Shown: positions 19,772 to 28,762, counted from the first letter of the stretch. The stretch is 64,000 bases of DNA from Bin5 sp965218625 (GCA_965218625.1 CBDCLG010000014.1:310001-374000); one strand, 5' to 3'. The notes: a model not told the origin generated them from the letters alone. A program made the numbers and translations.

Positions 19772-21097
19772 TCATTGCTGGATCAGAATCTCCGGGGTCT
19801 CTTCCTCGCGCGGCACGGTCAGCGAGAGGCCGACCCAGAGGTTGTTGGGATCCTCTCCGATCAGGTCCTGGTTGGCTACATAGATTTCGGTCCAGCGGTC
19901 CGGGTCTCCATACAGCCGGTTGGCGATTTGGCGGAGGTTTTCGCCCACCTGGACAAGGTATGTCTCCGGCAGTTCAACTAACAGTTCGTCGTGGTTGATC
20001 GAGGTAACGCCCTCGATCTGCGCGGCCAGTTCCAATAGTTCATTCTTGTCAGAGGCAAAGGAAGTGGTCCCTGCCAGAGTCAGCTGGCCGGGGGGCGCGT
20101 CTGCGGCCCACGAGGCGCGCACGTCCAGCTCGGCCAGGTCGGGGCGGGTGCGTTCATTGAGGAAGGCCGCCAGATCGAAAGCCTGGGCGCGTGCGGCGGC
20201 GACGATTGTCGCGGCCACATCAGGGGTTGCGCTTGGGGCGAGGGTGGGGGTGGGTTGGGGCGCTTGCGTCGGTTCGGGCGTTGCGACAGCTGGCTGCTGC
20301 ACTGCCTGCGCGGTGGGTGGAGAGGTGGCGGTCGGCTGTACGGGCGGCGAGGTCGGCGTGACTTCAACCGCGGCCGCGCTGAGCTCTCCGCCGGTGTCGG
20401 GAGCGATGGCCGGGCTTGTCTCCACTTCCGGCTCACTTTGGCGAAAGTTGGAGAAAAAGGCGGTCAGTTCGCCGGGTACTGTGGGCAGTTGACGCAGCGC
20501 GGAGAGGAGGGAATCGCCGGCGCCTTGCGAGAGAAAAATGACTGCCAGGAGCGCGATTGCGATAGGGATTGCCCAAGGGAGACGATTGCGGCGCGGCTTG
20601 AAGGCGTCTTTTTTGGCGACCTGTTTATCGGTCAGCGGGGCTGGGTAGTATTCGGTGCTGAACTGGCGGCTGGCTTTGCCGACTGCGAGTTGGGTGCCTT
20701 TGGCCTTGCCCCGTCTGCGCGCCTCTTCCCGCCGTCCCAGCTGCAACTGCTCCTGATGCGAGCGCAGGAGCCATTCGCCCTCGCCGCGCAGGACATCATC
20801 GGCGGGGATGGCGGCCACGTGTTCGCGCATTTCTTTGAAGTCGCCCCGTTTGCGGTAGATGAGCGCGGCCAGCAGGTACAGTTCGGGGGCGTCCAGCACC
20901 TCGATGCCCTGTTGAATTCCCTCCAGTGCGGCCTCATCATTTCCCATTGAGTAGTGTTCGAGGGCGCGGTGGTAGACGGTGCGGGTCAATTCCGCTGCCG
21001 TATAGTGCGAGGCGACATCTGCGTCACAGGCGGGGCAATTCGCGAACGAAGAGGTAACTTCCACCGGGGCGCCGCAATTGGGGCAAGCGAGGTGCAT
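19772..21097 (-). CDS. Zinc-ribbon, TPR-like, single-helix, BON and LysM domain protein
   Basis: A 441-residue mosaic. Residues 5-24 hold a four-Cys zinc ribbon (CPNC, then CPAC). About 40-130 is a TPR-like helical segment. One transmembrane helix lies near 172-188. A long Pro/Thr/Gln linker (about 240-300) follows, then a BON-like domain (about 330-390) and a C-terminal LysM (about 393-432; YLVQVGENLRQIANRLYGDP). The layout suggests a cytosolic sensor or adaptor end and an outside end that binds glycan and phospholipid. The function is unknown. A large inverted repeat lies in its leader region (21158-21255). Confidence 0.82.
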   Translation of the reverse strand: MHLACPNCGAPVEVTSSFANCPACDADVASHYTAAELTRTVYHRALEHYSMGNDEAALEGIQQGIEVLDAPELYLLAALIYRKRGDFKEMREHVAAIPADDVLRGEGEWLLRSHQEQLQLGRREEARRRGKAKGTQLAVGKASRQFSTEYYPAPLTDKQVAKKDAFKPRRNRLPWAIPIAIALLAVIFLSQGAGDSLLSALRQLPTVPGELTAFFSNFRQSEPEVETSPAIAPDTGGELSAAAVEVTPTSPPVQPTATSPPTAQAVQQPAVATPEPTQAPQPTPTLAPSATPDVAATIVAAARAQAFDLAAFLNERTRPDLAELDVRASWAADAPPGQLTLAGTTSFASDKNELLELAAQIEGVTSINHDELLVELPETYLVQVGENLRQIANRLYGDPDRWTEIYVANQDLIGEDPNNLWVGLSLTVPREEETPEILIQQ

Positions 21098-21157
21098 ACT
21101 GTTTTTTCCAGACCGCTCTCTGCGTCGTGTATTGGTTTTTGGGTAAATAAAGCGATC

Positions 21158-21255
21158 GAGAGGTTTTCAGGCATCGGGCTTCCGTTCCTAGCTACAGCGT
21201 GGATCGAGCCCAGTGTCGCTGCTAGGAATCGGAACCCGAGAGCTGTAAGCCTCTC
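21158..21255. repeat. 98-nt imperfect inverted repeat able to form a long hairpin
   Basis: The outer arms GAGAGGTTTTCAG (21158-21170) and CTGTAAGCCTCTC (21243-21255) pair with two mismatches. The inner arms 21175-21192 and 21221-21238 pair over about 17 bp with two single-base bulges. The loop is 21193-21220. It lies between the start of the LysM gene (minus) and selC (plus). It could be a structured leader of the LysM gene, a small RNA or a miniature inverted-repeat element. I found no second copy in this window. Confidence 0.7.
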
Positions 21256-21408
21256 AGGATCAGGATAGATAATTGCGGCAAGCTTATCCGAGGAAGACTG
21301 GCTTGCGTGCCCGGAATAAAGAATTATGAAGTCTTCGAAAACTCCACAAAGTTCAGCCGGGCGAAGTGGATGAAGACTGGAAAACTATTTTGAACGCAGC
21401 CGCATCAT

Positions 21409-21437
21409 TTGACCGCGTCCTGGTCTGTCGATACAAT
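21409..21437 (+). promoter_or_regulatory. Sigma70-type promoter of selC
   Basis: TTGACC (21409-21414) and TACAAT (21432-21437) are separated by exactly 17 bp, and the tRNA begins 7 bp after the -10. This is the best promoter-like sequence noticed in the window. Confidence 0.75.
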
Positions 21438-21444
21438 AGCCAAC

Positions 21445-21540
<96 letters not shown>

Positions 21541-21630
21541 ATTCCGCTGTCGTCAAGCTCCCAAACAGTTTACAGACGAGACGCCTGCAGGTTTGCGTCC
21601 CGAGGTTCTTCCCAGCGCCATGCTTGTTCT

Positions 21631-22497
21631 TCAGCACTCGGCGCCCAGTCCCTCGCCGCCGAAGAGCGCCAACCGCTCCTCCTGGCTGGTGAGGGGCGCG
21701 CTCTGCGGTCGGTAGTGGAATTGGAGTGCCCGGCGCCGCTGCGCGGTACGATTGGGCGGCGTGCCGTGATGGAGAAGGCTCTGGAAGATCAGCAGCCCGC
21801 CCGGTTTGAGCGGCACGGCCAGCGCGTCGCTGTTGTCGACGTCCGTATCACAGATTTGCCAATCCCGTCTCTGGAAGTGAACGACCGGCCCTTTCAGATG
21901 GCTGCCAGGTGCGATAACCATGCAGCCGTTCTCGATCGTGGCCTCGTCCAAGGCGATCCAGCAGCCGACGACTTTTGCCTCCAGGTCGACACGAAGATAG
22001 GCATGATCCTGATGCCAGGGTTTTTCGCGGCCCATCCGGGGCGGTTTGAGCAGTGCCATATCCTGGAACAGGAGCGGGGTGTCACCGATGAGACGCTGGA
22101 CGAGCGTCAGCAATTGCGGGTGATGGGCCAGGTCGTGCAGGCGCTCGTCGTAGTCGACAAAGTACATGAACTTGCGCACATAGTCCTGCTTTTGCTGCGG
22201 CGAAAGCTCCTCAACCGCTAAGCCCGCAGATGCCCGCTCATAGTGAATGCCATCGAAGTCGGCCACTTCACCGGACAGCAGGTGGTACAACCCGTCCAGA
22301 CTGTCCTGCACCTCTTGCGCAGAGAAGGCGTTCTCGACGACCAGGAAGCCCTGCGCGTGAAATTGGGCCACATGCGTGTCCGTCACGGCGGCAAAGCCGT
22401 CGACACCTGTTGTGATCCCTTTCGGAGCATAGAGGTCTGGCGGGTAGTCGCCGGAGACGCCGTCGTCGAAAAGGCGCTCAGGGGCCGTAATCGTCAC
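21631..22497 (-). CDS. Phytanoyl-CoA dioxygenase (PhyH) family protein, first copy
   Basis: A 288-residue Fe(II)/2-oxoglutarate oxygenase. The iron ligands are His162 and Asp164 in WHQDHAY and a distal His (243 or 244) in LLHHGTPPNRT; an Arg about 12 residues later would bind 2-oxoglutarate. The GTG start at 22497 has AGGAG six bases upstream. These enzymes hydroxylate small molecules; the substrate is unknown. It lies alone between selC and an AT-rich upstream region with a repeated 11-bp motif. A distant family member is at 39674-40468. Confidence 0.88.
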   Translation of the reverse strand: MTITAPERLFDDGVSGDYPPDLYAPKGITTGVDGFAAVTDTHVAQFHAQGFLVVENAFSAQEVQDSLDGLYHLLSGEVADFDGIHYERASAGLAVEELSPQQKQDYVRKFMYFVDYDERLHDLAHHPQLLTLVQRLIGDTPLLFQDMALLKPPRMGREKPWHQDHAYLRVDLEAKVVGCWIALDEATIENGCMVIAPGSHLKGPVVHFQRRDWQICDTDVDNSDALAVPLKPGGLLIFQSLLHHGTPPNRTAQRRRALQFHYRPQSAPLTSQEERLALFGGEGLGAEC

Positions 22498-22563
22498 GAT
22501 TCGTTCTCCTGGAAACGCGATGGATGTGCTGTTGAAATGGTTGTGTTGCCTTCAAACCCACGC

Positions 22564-22599
22564 CTGTCGAACCGAACAAAATAGACGGCTGTCGAACCG
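22564..22599 (-). promoter_or_regulatory. Repeated 11-bp motif upstream of the PhyH gene, possible operator
   Basis: CGGTTCGACAG (minus strand) occurs twice, at 22589-22599 and 22564-22574, 25 bp apart. The first copy is also part of a GACGG/CCGTC inverted repeat. They lie 67-102 bp before the PhyH start, just downstream of a markedly AT-rich stretch (about 22610-22690) that probably holds the promoter. Confidence 0.35.
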
Positions 22600-23036
22600 T
22601 CCATTTCGATAGTAACACACAACACTATTATCATAAAATACAAGAAAAATAAAGCACTTACAAATCGCAGAAAATTCGCGAAATATCCCGAAAGTTTGCG
22701 TCCAATGATGGGTGTCCGATAGAGCGCCGGTTGCAGATGCGGTTACAATGCACTTATCACAAGGGCCTTATGCCAGGTGAAACTTAGGGAGATTCCACTT
22801 GTGAGATAGCTTGCAAATCTGTCCAATACGGTAGAGACTCGCCGAGAGAGCAAGACGCATCACAACCGGTTCTGAAGAATGTTGTCCGCGGATAAACGTG
22901 GTCGTTGAAGATTCTCGCCGAAAGTTCCAATTCGGTTACGGCGCCGGGAAGGACCACACAGCTGCAAACGGCGGGCATATTTCGCAACCGGCCAGTTAGA
23001 CGTATTCGAAAGCGGTATGTACCGAGGGGGCGCTGG
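22600..23036. other. AT-rich intergenic region between divergent genes
   Basis: The first part (about 22610-22690) is far richer in A and T than its surroundings and probably contains promoters for the PhyH gene on the minus strand. The remainder up to the ribosome binding site at about 23023-23029 shows no gene or repeat. Confidence 0.45.
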
Positions 23037-24582
23037 ATGAAACAGATTATCGCGTTTGCAGCATTTCTTGTGACCTCTTGTGTTCCCTTCCAGCCCAACA
23101 GTACTGCGCAAACCATGCCTGCGACACACCAAAGTCGTTCACTGGCAAACATAGTTGACCAAGGATTTGTCGAGGTTTCGGCCGGGGGCAACACACAAGG
23201 CTTTGCAACTGACGGCGACCTTGAAACCTGGTGGAATGCGAACGACTTTGCCCCGCAATGGTTGGAAATAACGCTTCCTTTTCTGCAGCCGGTGGGAAAA
23301 ATCGAACTGATCGTGGCGCAGGCATCTCCCGGCGCGGCCGCGCACAAAGTCCGCATGGAAAGAGGGGGGGGAAATTGTGGCCTGGCACCGTTTTGACACC
23401 GACTACGCCGTCGACGGCCACGTCTTTTCTTTGAGACTTGATCCTCCGCAGTATGTCGACAAAGTGCGGATTCTGACCACTCGGCACGAAGGATGGGTCG
23501 CATGACGAGAAGTGCGGATACTGTCCAGCGCCCTGCTTTCCGAATCTGTATCAGGCCTGAAATTCCCCGTGCAGCTGACACACGCGGGGGATGGCAGCGG
23601 CCGCCTGTTCGTACTGGAAAAAGAGGGGCGCATCCGCATCGTCAGAGACGGAATGCTTGTGCCGACGCCATTCCTGGACATTTCGCAGCGGGTTTTGACT
23701 GACGATTTGGAGCAGGGGCTCCTGAATGTAGCCTTTCCGCCGTCCTACGCAAGCCGTCACCGGTTCTATGTTAGTTATAGCGACATGAGAGGGGACACGG
23801 TCATTAGCCGTTTTATAACCAGCGCTGACCCCGACCGAGCCGATCCTGACAGCGAGGAGATCCTGCTGACGATTGATCAACCGGGTGTCAAGCACAATGG
23901 CGGTACGCTCAAGTTTGGGCCGCGGGACGGATATTTATACATATCCAGCGGGGACGGCAAATCAAGTGACTTGCAAGATATGTCGCAACACCCACAAGAT
24001 CCCGGCACGTTGTTGGGAAAGATACTGCGGATCGATGTTGAGTCGGGCGTGAAACCATACGCGATTCCACCAGATAATCCCTTTGTCTCCCGCTCCGGCC
24101 ACGCGCCCGAGATTTGGGCGCTGGGGCTGCGCAACTCGTGGGGCAAGGCTTTTGACCAGCAAACCGGCGATCTCTATATTCCCGATTCAGGCTGGGAAAC
24201 AAACGAAGAGGTGAATTTTCAGTCAGCGAATAGTGGAGGGGGAGAAAACTACGGGTGGCCGCTGTTGGAAGGGGTTGTGCCCATTGAAGCGGAGGGACCC
24301 GTTGACGGTCTTGTTTCGCCGCCGGCCGTCTATGACAGGAGACAAGGCTGCGCCGTCGTGGGCGGCGCCGTGCACGCGGGGCAGTTTATCTATAGCGACT
24401 TTTGTACCGGAAAAATATGGTCTTTGCGCCGACAAGGGCTGGACACCTGGCAGAGCAATCTCCTGATGACCTTGGGCGTTCCGATCAGCGGCATTGGCGT
24501 TGACGAGTTGGGCAACCTGTACGCGCTGGGCTATCTTGACGGGACAATCTATCCGCTCACCATAGTAGCGGATGCCAAGTAG
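23037..24582 (+). pseudogene. Second PQQ-type sugar dehydrogenase lipoprotein, broken by a poly-G frameshift and an in-frame TGA
   Basis: The domain order matches the gene at 3114-4739: lipoprotein signal (LVTSC), discoidin-like domain with DGDLETWWN, then a glucose/sorbosone dehydrogenase propeller with THAGDGSGRLFVLEKEGRIR, HNGG and GLRNSWG. The ATG at 23037 has a GAGGGGG box. Two lesions separate signal and propeller. The first is an 8-G run (23364-23371) that is one base too long and leads to a stop at 23394. The second is TGA at 23503-23505 where the other copy has Trp (GWVAWREV). Downstream the frame is open to 24582. Without readthrough the propeller would lack a secretion signal. Confidence 0.8.
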
Positions 24583-25002
24583 GCGATCCCGGCTGGCGTC
24601 TCGCCGTCCAAAAGCGGAATACCTACGGCGCCCTCGACAAGCGGACCCTTGCGATTCGGATGTGGGAGGATAGTCACTTAACCGGTTGCGCCAGCCTGGC
24701 TGCCGGGCATGGGGATGGTCAACGCCCGGGGACCTCTGGCTGACCGTCGCGCCGGGCGCGCAGCCGGATTGATCGTCCATTCGACGCTGCTGGTTCCGGG
24801 AGAAAACAAGGCCGATGAGGGGTTTTTCGCCCAGAAAGCGGAGAATGCCACCGACTTTCCAGTTTCACAGAAACGACGCGCTATTGCTCGGTTAGTCCTC
24901 CCGGTGAGTCGCTTTGGCCGGTCGGGAACTCCATTTCAATCTCACCAGCGTGCTCATTCCAAACATAATTTCAGCAAGAACGCCGTCATTCAATGCCGTC
25001 CA
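24583..25002. other. Intergenic between convergent genes, nothing recognised
   Basis: This lies between the broken sugar dehydrogenase (plus) and the PfkB kinase (minus). I found no conserved frame, repeat or clear terminator hairpin. Confidence 0.45.
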
Positions 25003-25968
25003 TCATTGCTGGTTGAGAAACGCGGCGACCTCCGCGCCGGTGGGTATGCCGAGACGGGCGCCCTTCCTGGTGCAGCAGAGCGCGCCCACCGCAGAAGCGA
25101 AACGCAGCAGCTCCTCCCACGCCATGCCGCGCGCAAGACCGGCGGCGAACGCGCCGTGAAAGGCGTCGCCGGCGCCGGTTGTGTCTTCGGCTTCGATGGC
25201 GAAGGCCGGGTAGCTGCCCGCGCCGGCGCCGAAGCGGCTGTCCGCCCGGTTGCGCCAGCACAGCCCCCTGTCGCCGAGGGTGATGACGGTTGACGGCGCG
25301 CAACTGCTCAGTTGCTCCAGGGCAATCGCCGGATCGGACTGGCGGGTAAAGTCCTGGGCGAAATGTTCCGATACTACCAGGAACTCCACCTTTGCCATCA
25401 GCGTTTTCGTGCCTGCATGGAGCATGTCTCCGTCGAGCACGGTGGGTATGTTTTCCGCACGTGCGCGTTCGACCAAACGATCAGCCGCGGCAATGTGATA
25501 CCCGTCCACCAGTACGGCGCGCGGTCGGCAGCGCTCCAGCTGGAAGCCCGTCGCGCCCGGCAGTTCCCGGCTGGCCTGGCCCGCTTCCTGCGGCTTCGTG
25601 GTTTCGCGGCCAGGCCATGTGCCGTAGTTGACAAGCGCGCGGGCACCGTCCGGTTTGACGAGGATGGCGGAGAGGGAAGTCGGCCTCGTGCCGCGGACGA
25701 CCAGCTCTGTGTTGACGCCGGCCGCGCGCAGTTCATCGATGTGGCTGTCGCCATACATGTCCTGGCCCAGGTAGCCGGCGAATGCCACGGAGGACCCGAG
25801 TCGGGCGACGGTCATGGCCGCGTTGGACGCTATACCCCCGCCGCACGCGGTCAACTCGGACGCACGGATTTTTTCGTCCGGGCCGAAGTGACGGTCGACG
25901 GAGAAGATCAGATCGTAGCAGGCGATGCCCAGGCAGAGCACATCGACGGAGAAGGGAGATTCAGTCAC
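25003..25968 (-). CDS. PfkB/ribokinase family carbohydrate kinase
   Basis: A 321-residue kinase with both family signatures: near the N-terminus CGGGIASNAAMTVARLG, the sugar-binding GG region, and near the C-terminus EDTTGAGDAFHGAFAAGL, with the DTTGAGD anion hole and catalytic Asp. It would phosphorylate a sugar or nucleoside with ATP; ribokinase-like, 2-keto-3-deoxy-sugar and fructose kinases are all possible. It is the last gene of a minus-strand operon 40 bp after a PHP phosphoesterase gene. It starts at GTG 25968. Confidence 0.88.
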   Translation of the reverse strand: MTESPFSVDVLCLGIACYDLIFSVDRHFGPDEKIRASELTACGGGIASNAAMTVARLGSSVAFAGYLGQDMYGDSHIDELRAAGVNTELVVRGTRPTSLSAILVKPDGARALVNYGTWPGRETTKPQEAGQASRELPGATGFQLERCRPRAVLVDGYHIAAADRLVERARAENIPTVLDGDMLHAGTKTLMAKVEFLVVSEHFAQDFTRQSDPAIALEQLSSCAPSTVITLGDRGLCWRNRADSRFGAGAGSYPAFAIEAEDTTGAGDAFHGAFAAGLARGMAWEELLRFASAVGALCCTRKGARLGIPTGAEVAAFLNQQ

Positions 25969-26008
25969 AGTTACGTTCTTGAGGCGAGATGGCGGTGCGG
26001 GTAGCCGA

Positions 26009-26911
26009 TCACAACCAGATTGGATTTGACCATGCCCTGCCGCCGCGGCGGTCGCGCACGGTTATGCGGCAGTAGTGGCTGTCCCAGTCCGACAGGTCGA
26101 ATTCGGCGTCGGTGAGGCCGTTGCCCCACTCGCGCTGGGCGGCGCTGCCGACGCCGGTAAGGAATATGCGTTCCGCCGGGGAGCAGCGGACAGTGAGTCT
26201 ATCGCCGGCGATGAGGGCGATGTCGTAGATTTGCGGGCCGGTGCTGGAATAGAAAGCGCCGGATTTGAGCGCGGTCAGCAGGGCTTCCGGTGAGAGCTCC
26301 TCGGCCTTTACATGCACCCAGCCGCGGCGAAAGTCGTGGTAGCTGTCGGTGAAGTGCGCATCGTCGGCGGCATAGGCGAAGTAGCGCTGCCCTCTGTCCG
26401 ACAGCAGGTCCAGAAGGTGCCAGCTTTCGGGGCGGTCGTTGGCGTCTGCGCCGATGCCGTTGAAGACTTCGACCGCGTGCACCGGCCCGAGTGCGTCGAC
26501 GTCGGCAGCGGAAAGGGTGTACCAGTGCGGGTGGGCGATGCCGACGAATGCGCCGGCCTGCATCGCCCTGGCTGCGATCTGTGCGCCGGTTTCGTCGTCA
26601 GCCGGCGGCGCGAAATCGGTCGGCAGACCGGCGGCCACGATGTGCCAGGCGGAGCCGTTTTCGATCGCGCCGGTATGCAGTTCCGCGCCGAGGATCGTGG
26701 TGAAGCCGGCCGAGCGGTAAGGCTGTGTGTCGGTGATGGGAAAGTTGTATTGTGGCAGAAAGTGGTCGGTCAGGGCGATGAAATCGTAGCCGGCCTGTTG
26801 ATAGAGCCGGCAGACCTCCTGCGGTGACTTCGTCCCGTCCGAGCGGGTCGAGTGCGTGTGTAGATTTCCTTTCCAGAAGTGGCCCGGCTTGGCGAATGGC
26901 AATGAATCCAT
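26009..26911 (-). CDS. PHP-domain phosphoesterase (CehA/McbA-like)
   Basis: A 300-residue metal-dependent phosphoesterase. The N-terminal PHP motifs are clear: HTHSTRSDGTKSP, ALTDHFL, and a later GIAHPHW and DAHF, giving the His/Asp ligands of a polynuclear metal site. A small beta-rich tail follows with EWGNGLTDAEFDLSDWDSHY. The substrate is unknown. It sits third in an operon, 21 bp after the metalloenzyme gene and 40 bp before the PfkB gene, so a phosphorylated sugar or nucleotide is the likely kind of substrate (inference). Confidence 0.85.
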   Translation of the reverse strand: MDSLPFAKPGHFWKGNLHTHSTRSDGTKSPQEVCRLYQQAGYDFIALTDHFLPQYNFPITDTQPYRSAGFTTILGAELHTGAIENGSAWHIVAAGLPTDFAPPADDETGAQIAARAMQAGAFVGIAHPHWYTLSAADVDALGPVHAVEVFNGIGADANDRPESWHLLDLLSDRGQRYFAYAADDAHFTDSYHDFRRGWVHVKAEELSPEALLTALKSGAFYSSTGPQIYDIALIAGDRLTVRCSPAERIFLTGVGSAAQREWGNGLTDAEFDLSDWDSHYCRITVRDRRGGRAWSNPIWL

Positions 26912-26932
26912 GGTTCCTCCAAATTGGGTTGA

Positions 26933-27874
26933 TCAGGAAGGCGGTGGGTTGTTTTGGTCCAGAAATTCGATGATGAGTGCTGCGAAATCGTCGAGCCGGC
27001 GAATGCGCTGGGCGTAGCGTTCGCTTTGTGCGCCGATGAGAACTGTCAAGGCCGGGTTCTCGGTATGTTTACGGATGGAGCAGTCCTCCACGTTGCCATG
27101 ATCGCTGGCGATGATGAGGAGGGTTTCCTGCCAGTCCATCGCTTCGAGCAGCCCGGCGAGGAAGCCGTCGATGCGTTCGAGGTTTTCGACGGCGCCGCGC
27201 AGGTCGCGGTAGTGGCCGAGAACGTCGGTCTGCCAGTGCTCGAAGAAGGCAAAGCGCACGGGCTGGGCAAGGCGCCAGAACTGTGCGCCGGCTTCCTGCG
27301 GTGTGTAGAGCGGTACATCGGGATATCCCAGTTGCGTGCGCCAGCCCTGGCCGGTGAAATTGGCGGACAATGCCTGGTGCGCCTTCATTTCTCTCCATGT
27401 CCGCAATTGCAGTTCGCCGCGGCGGGCCGCGTACGGGACTGCGCTCAACAGGCGTTTGCCCCGGTTGACCGCGTCGAAGTAGCCCTGCGGATAGGCGTTG
27501 ACGAAGGCGGTCGCATGACCCGCCGCGTGCAGGCGTGCGAATATGCCGGCCTCGTCAAGAATGTCGCGCACGCGCTGGTCCGGGCGGGGACCGTAGTGCT
27601 CCCCCAGGCGCGCCGGCGCGTTGACGCCTGTCAGGATGGCCGCCTGGCCGGTAGCGCTCTGCGGGCGGCCAGGCACTCCCAGACGGGCGTCGGTCGGGAT
27701 CAGGTGGGCGTCGGCGTGGCTGTAACGCCCGGTAGCGGCGGTGAGCGGCTTTCCGTTGAAGAGCCCATTCAGCGTGGGAAGCGCGGCCGCAGCCAGAGGA
27801 TTCGTCTGCGGGTCATCCCGTCCCAGGCCGACGCCGTCAAGGAAAAGGAAAAGGACACGGCGCATGGCGGCCAC
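26933..27874 (-). CDS. Alkaline-phosphatase-superfamily metalloenzyme (phosphoglyceromutase/phosphopentomutase-like)
   Basis: A 313-residue protein with the two-metal core of the superfamily: an N-terminal FLFLDGVGLGRDD (metal Asp), a SATGQAAILTGVNAPARLGE segment around the nucleophile (Ser/Thr), and C-terminal IIASDHGNVEDCS plus a later HTEN, which hold further metal ligands. It is shorter than iPGM or phosphopentomutase and lacks their inserted cap, so the exact reaction is unclear. It is the second gene of the operon, 3 bp after DUF1638. Confidence 0.82.
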   Translation of the reverse strand: MAAMRRVLFLFLDGVGLGRDDPQTNPLAAAALPTLNGLFNGKPLTAATGRYSHADAHLIPTDARLGVPGRPQSATGQAAILTGVNAPARLGEHYGPRPDQRVRDILDEAGIFARLHAAGHATAFVNAYPQGYFDAVNRGKRLLSAVPYAARRGELQLRTWREMKAHQALSANFTGQGWRTQLGYPDVPLYTPQEAGAQFWRLAQPVRFAFFEHWQTDVLGHYRDLRGAVENLERIDGFLAGLLEAMDWQETLLIIASDHGNVEDCSIRKHTENPALTVLIGAQSERYAQRIRRLDDFAALIIEFLDQNNPPPS

Positions 27875-27877
27875 TGA

Positions 27878-28471
27878 TCAAGCGTAGTCTTTCTCGATGA
27901 TTTCAACCAGCCGCTCTTCCAGAACATCCAGCCCGGAGTCGACCTCCTTGTATGCGAGCCCGAGCCGCGCGGCTGCAGCGCGGGCGCGTTCGCTCTCGTC
28001 CTGGTCCGGCAGCTGGCGCAGGTAGAGCAACTCTTGGTAGTTGCCGAAATAGGTGTCGCGCAGCTCGGGGCGGCGGTCGAGGCCCAGCGATTCGATGACG
28101 AGGCCTTCGTAATGGTGGGCGAGGAAATCGGTCAGGTAAAAGGTGCCTGGTTGGCGTTCGGCCTGTTCTTCGAAGAGAGCGCCGCCGTAGAATTCGTAAC
28201 AGTGGGGGCCGGGGATGCGAACGGCGTGGGGATAGCGGTCCAACAGCGAATCCAGCGCGCCAAGCGTGCCGCAGTCGCCGTAGCCGACGAGGATGCGGTC
28301 GAAGCGGCCGGCCCAGGCGGCGAGCTTTTTTTCCACAGCGGGGGCGATGCGTTCGGGGCGGTTATGCAGCTGCGCCGGGACAGCGGTCAACTCGTAATCC
28401 CAGTCGCGGCGGTTGGCGATGGCGATGAGTTCGCGCACAATCGCGCCGCAGGCGATGATTCCGATTTTCAA
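27878..28471 (-). CDS. DUF1638 domain protein
   Basis: A 197-residue protein of the DUF1638 family, with LKIGIIACGAIVREL at the N-terminus, ILVGYGDCGTLGALDSLL and PHCYEFYGGALF. I chose the TTG start at 28471 because AAGGAG (28479-28484) lies 7 bases before it and the domain begins at once; a longer frame to 28546 adds residues without similarity. The function is not established. It is the first gene of the four-gene operon ending in PfkB. Conserved Cys residues suggest a metal or catalytic site (inference). Confidence 0.85.
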   Translation of the reverse strand: MKIGIIACGAIVRELIAIANRRDWDYELTAVPAQLHNRPERIAPAVEKKLAAWAGRFDRILVGYGDCGTLGALDSLLDRYPHAVRIPGPHCYEFYGGALFEEQAERQPGTFYLTDFLAHHYEGLVIESLGLDRRPELRDTYFGNYQELLYLRQLPDQDESERARAAAARLGLAYKEVDSGLDVLEERLVEIIEKDYA

Positions 28472-28529
28472 GCGCGTTCTCCTTGGCTCGCGAACAACGC
28501 CCGGAAAAGGGCCGAGACTGCTAAGACTG

Positions 28530-28762
28530 CCTGTCCAATCAAACAACCGTCAAACAACGGTCAAGCAAATCTGGCAGTTGCACCACTGTAAGGAACTAAG
28601 AGAACATCCCAATTCTGTCCGATTCAGCCTGTCCAATCAAACAACCGTCAAACAACGGTCAAGCAAATTCTGGCAGCTGCACCACTGTAAGGGACTAGGA
28701 GAACATCCCAATTCTGCCCGATTCAGCCTGTTCAATCAAACAACCGTCAAACAACGGTCAAA
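28530..28762. repeat. Tandem direct repeat of about 98 bp, 2.3 copies
   Basis: Copies begin at 28530, 28628 and 28727 (each starts CCTGT[C/T]CAATC); the third stops after about 36 bp. Copies 1 and 2 differ at a few positions and by one inserted base. Each unit holds ACCGT-CAAACA-ACGGT, a 5-bp inverted repeat. The array lies just upstream of the DUF1638 operon, so each unit could add a regulatory site. There are no regularly spaced unique spacers, so it is not a CRISPR array. Confidence 0.9.

Noticed and set aside
21641..22584. Plus-strand frames over the PhyH gene
   Set aside because: They are complements of a gene with all iron and 2-oxoglutarate ligands in place on the minus strand.
23503..23505. 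UGA in the second sugar dehydrogenase as a selenocysteine codon, given selC nearby
   Set aside because: The paralogue has Trp, not Cys, at this place, no stem-loop typical of a bacterial SECIS was noticed just downstream, and a separate frameshift already breaks the gene.
28530..28762. CRISPR array
   Set aside because: The whole 98-bp unit is repeated, with no unique spacers, only 2.3 copies and no cas genes.
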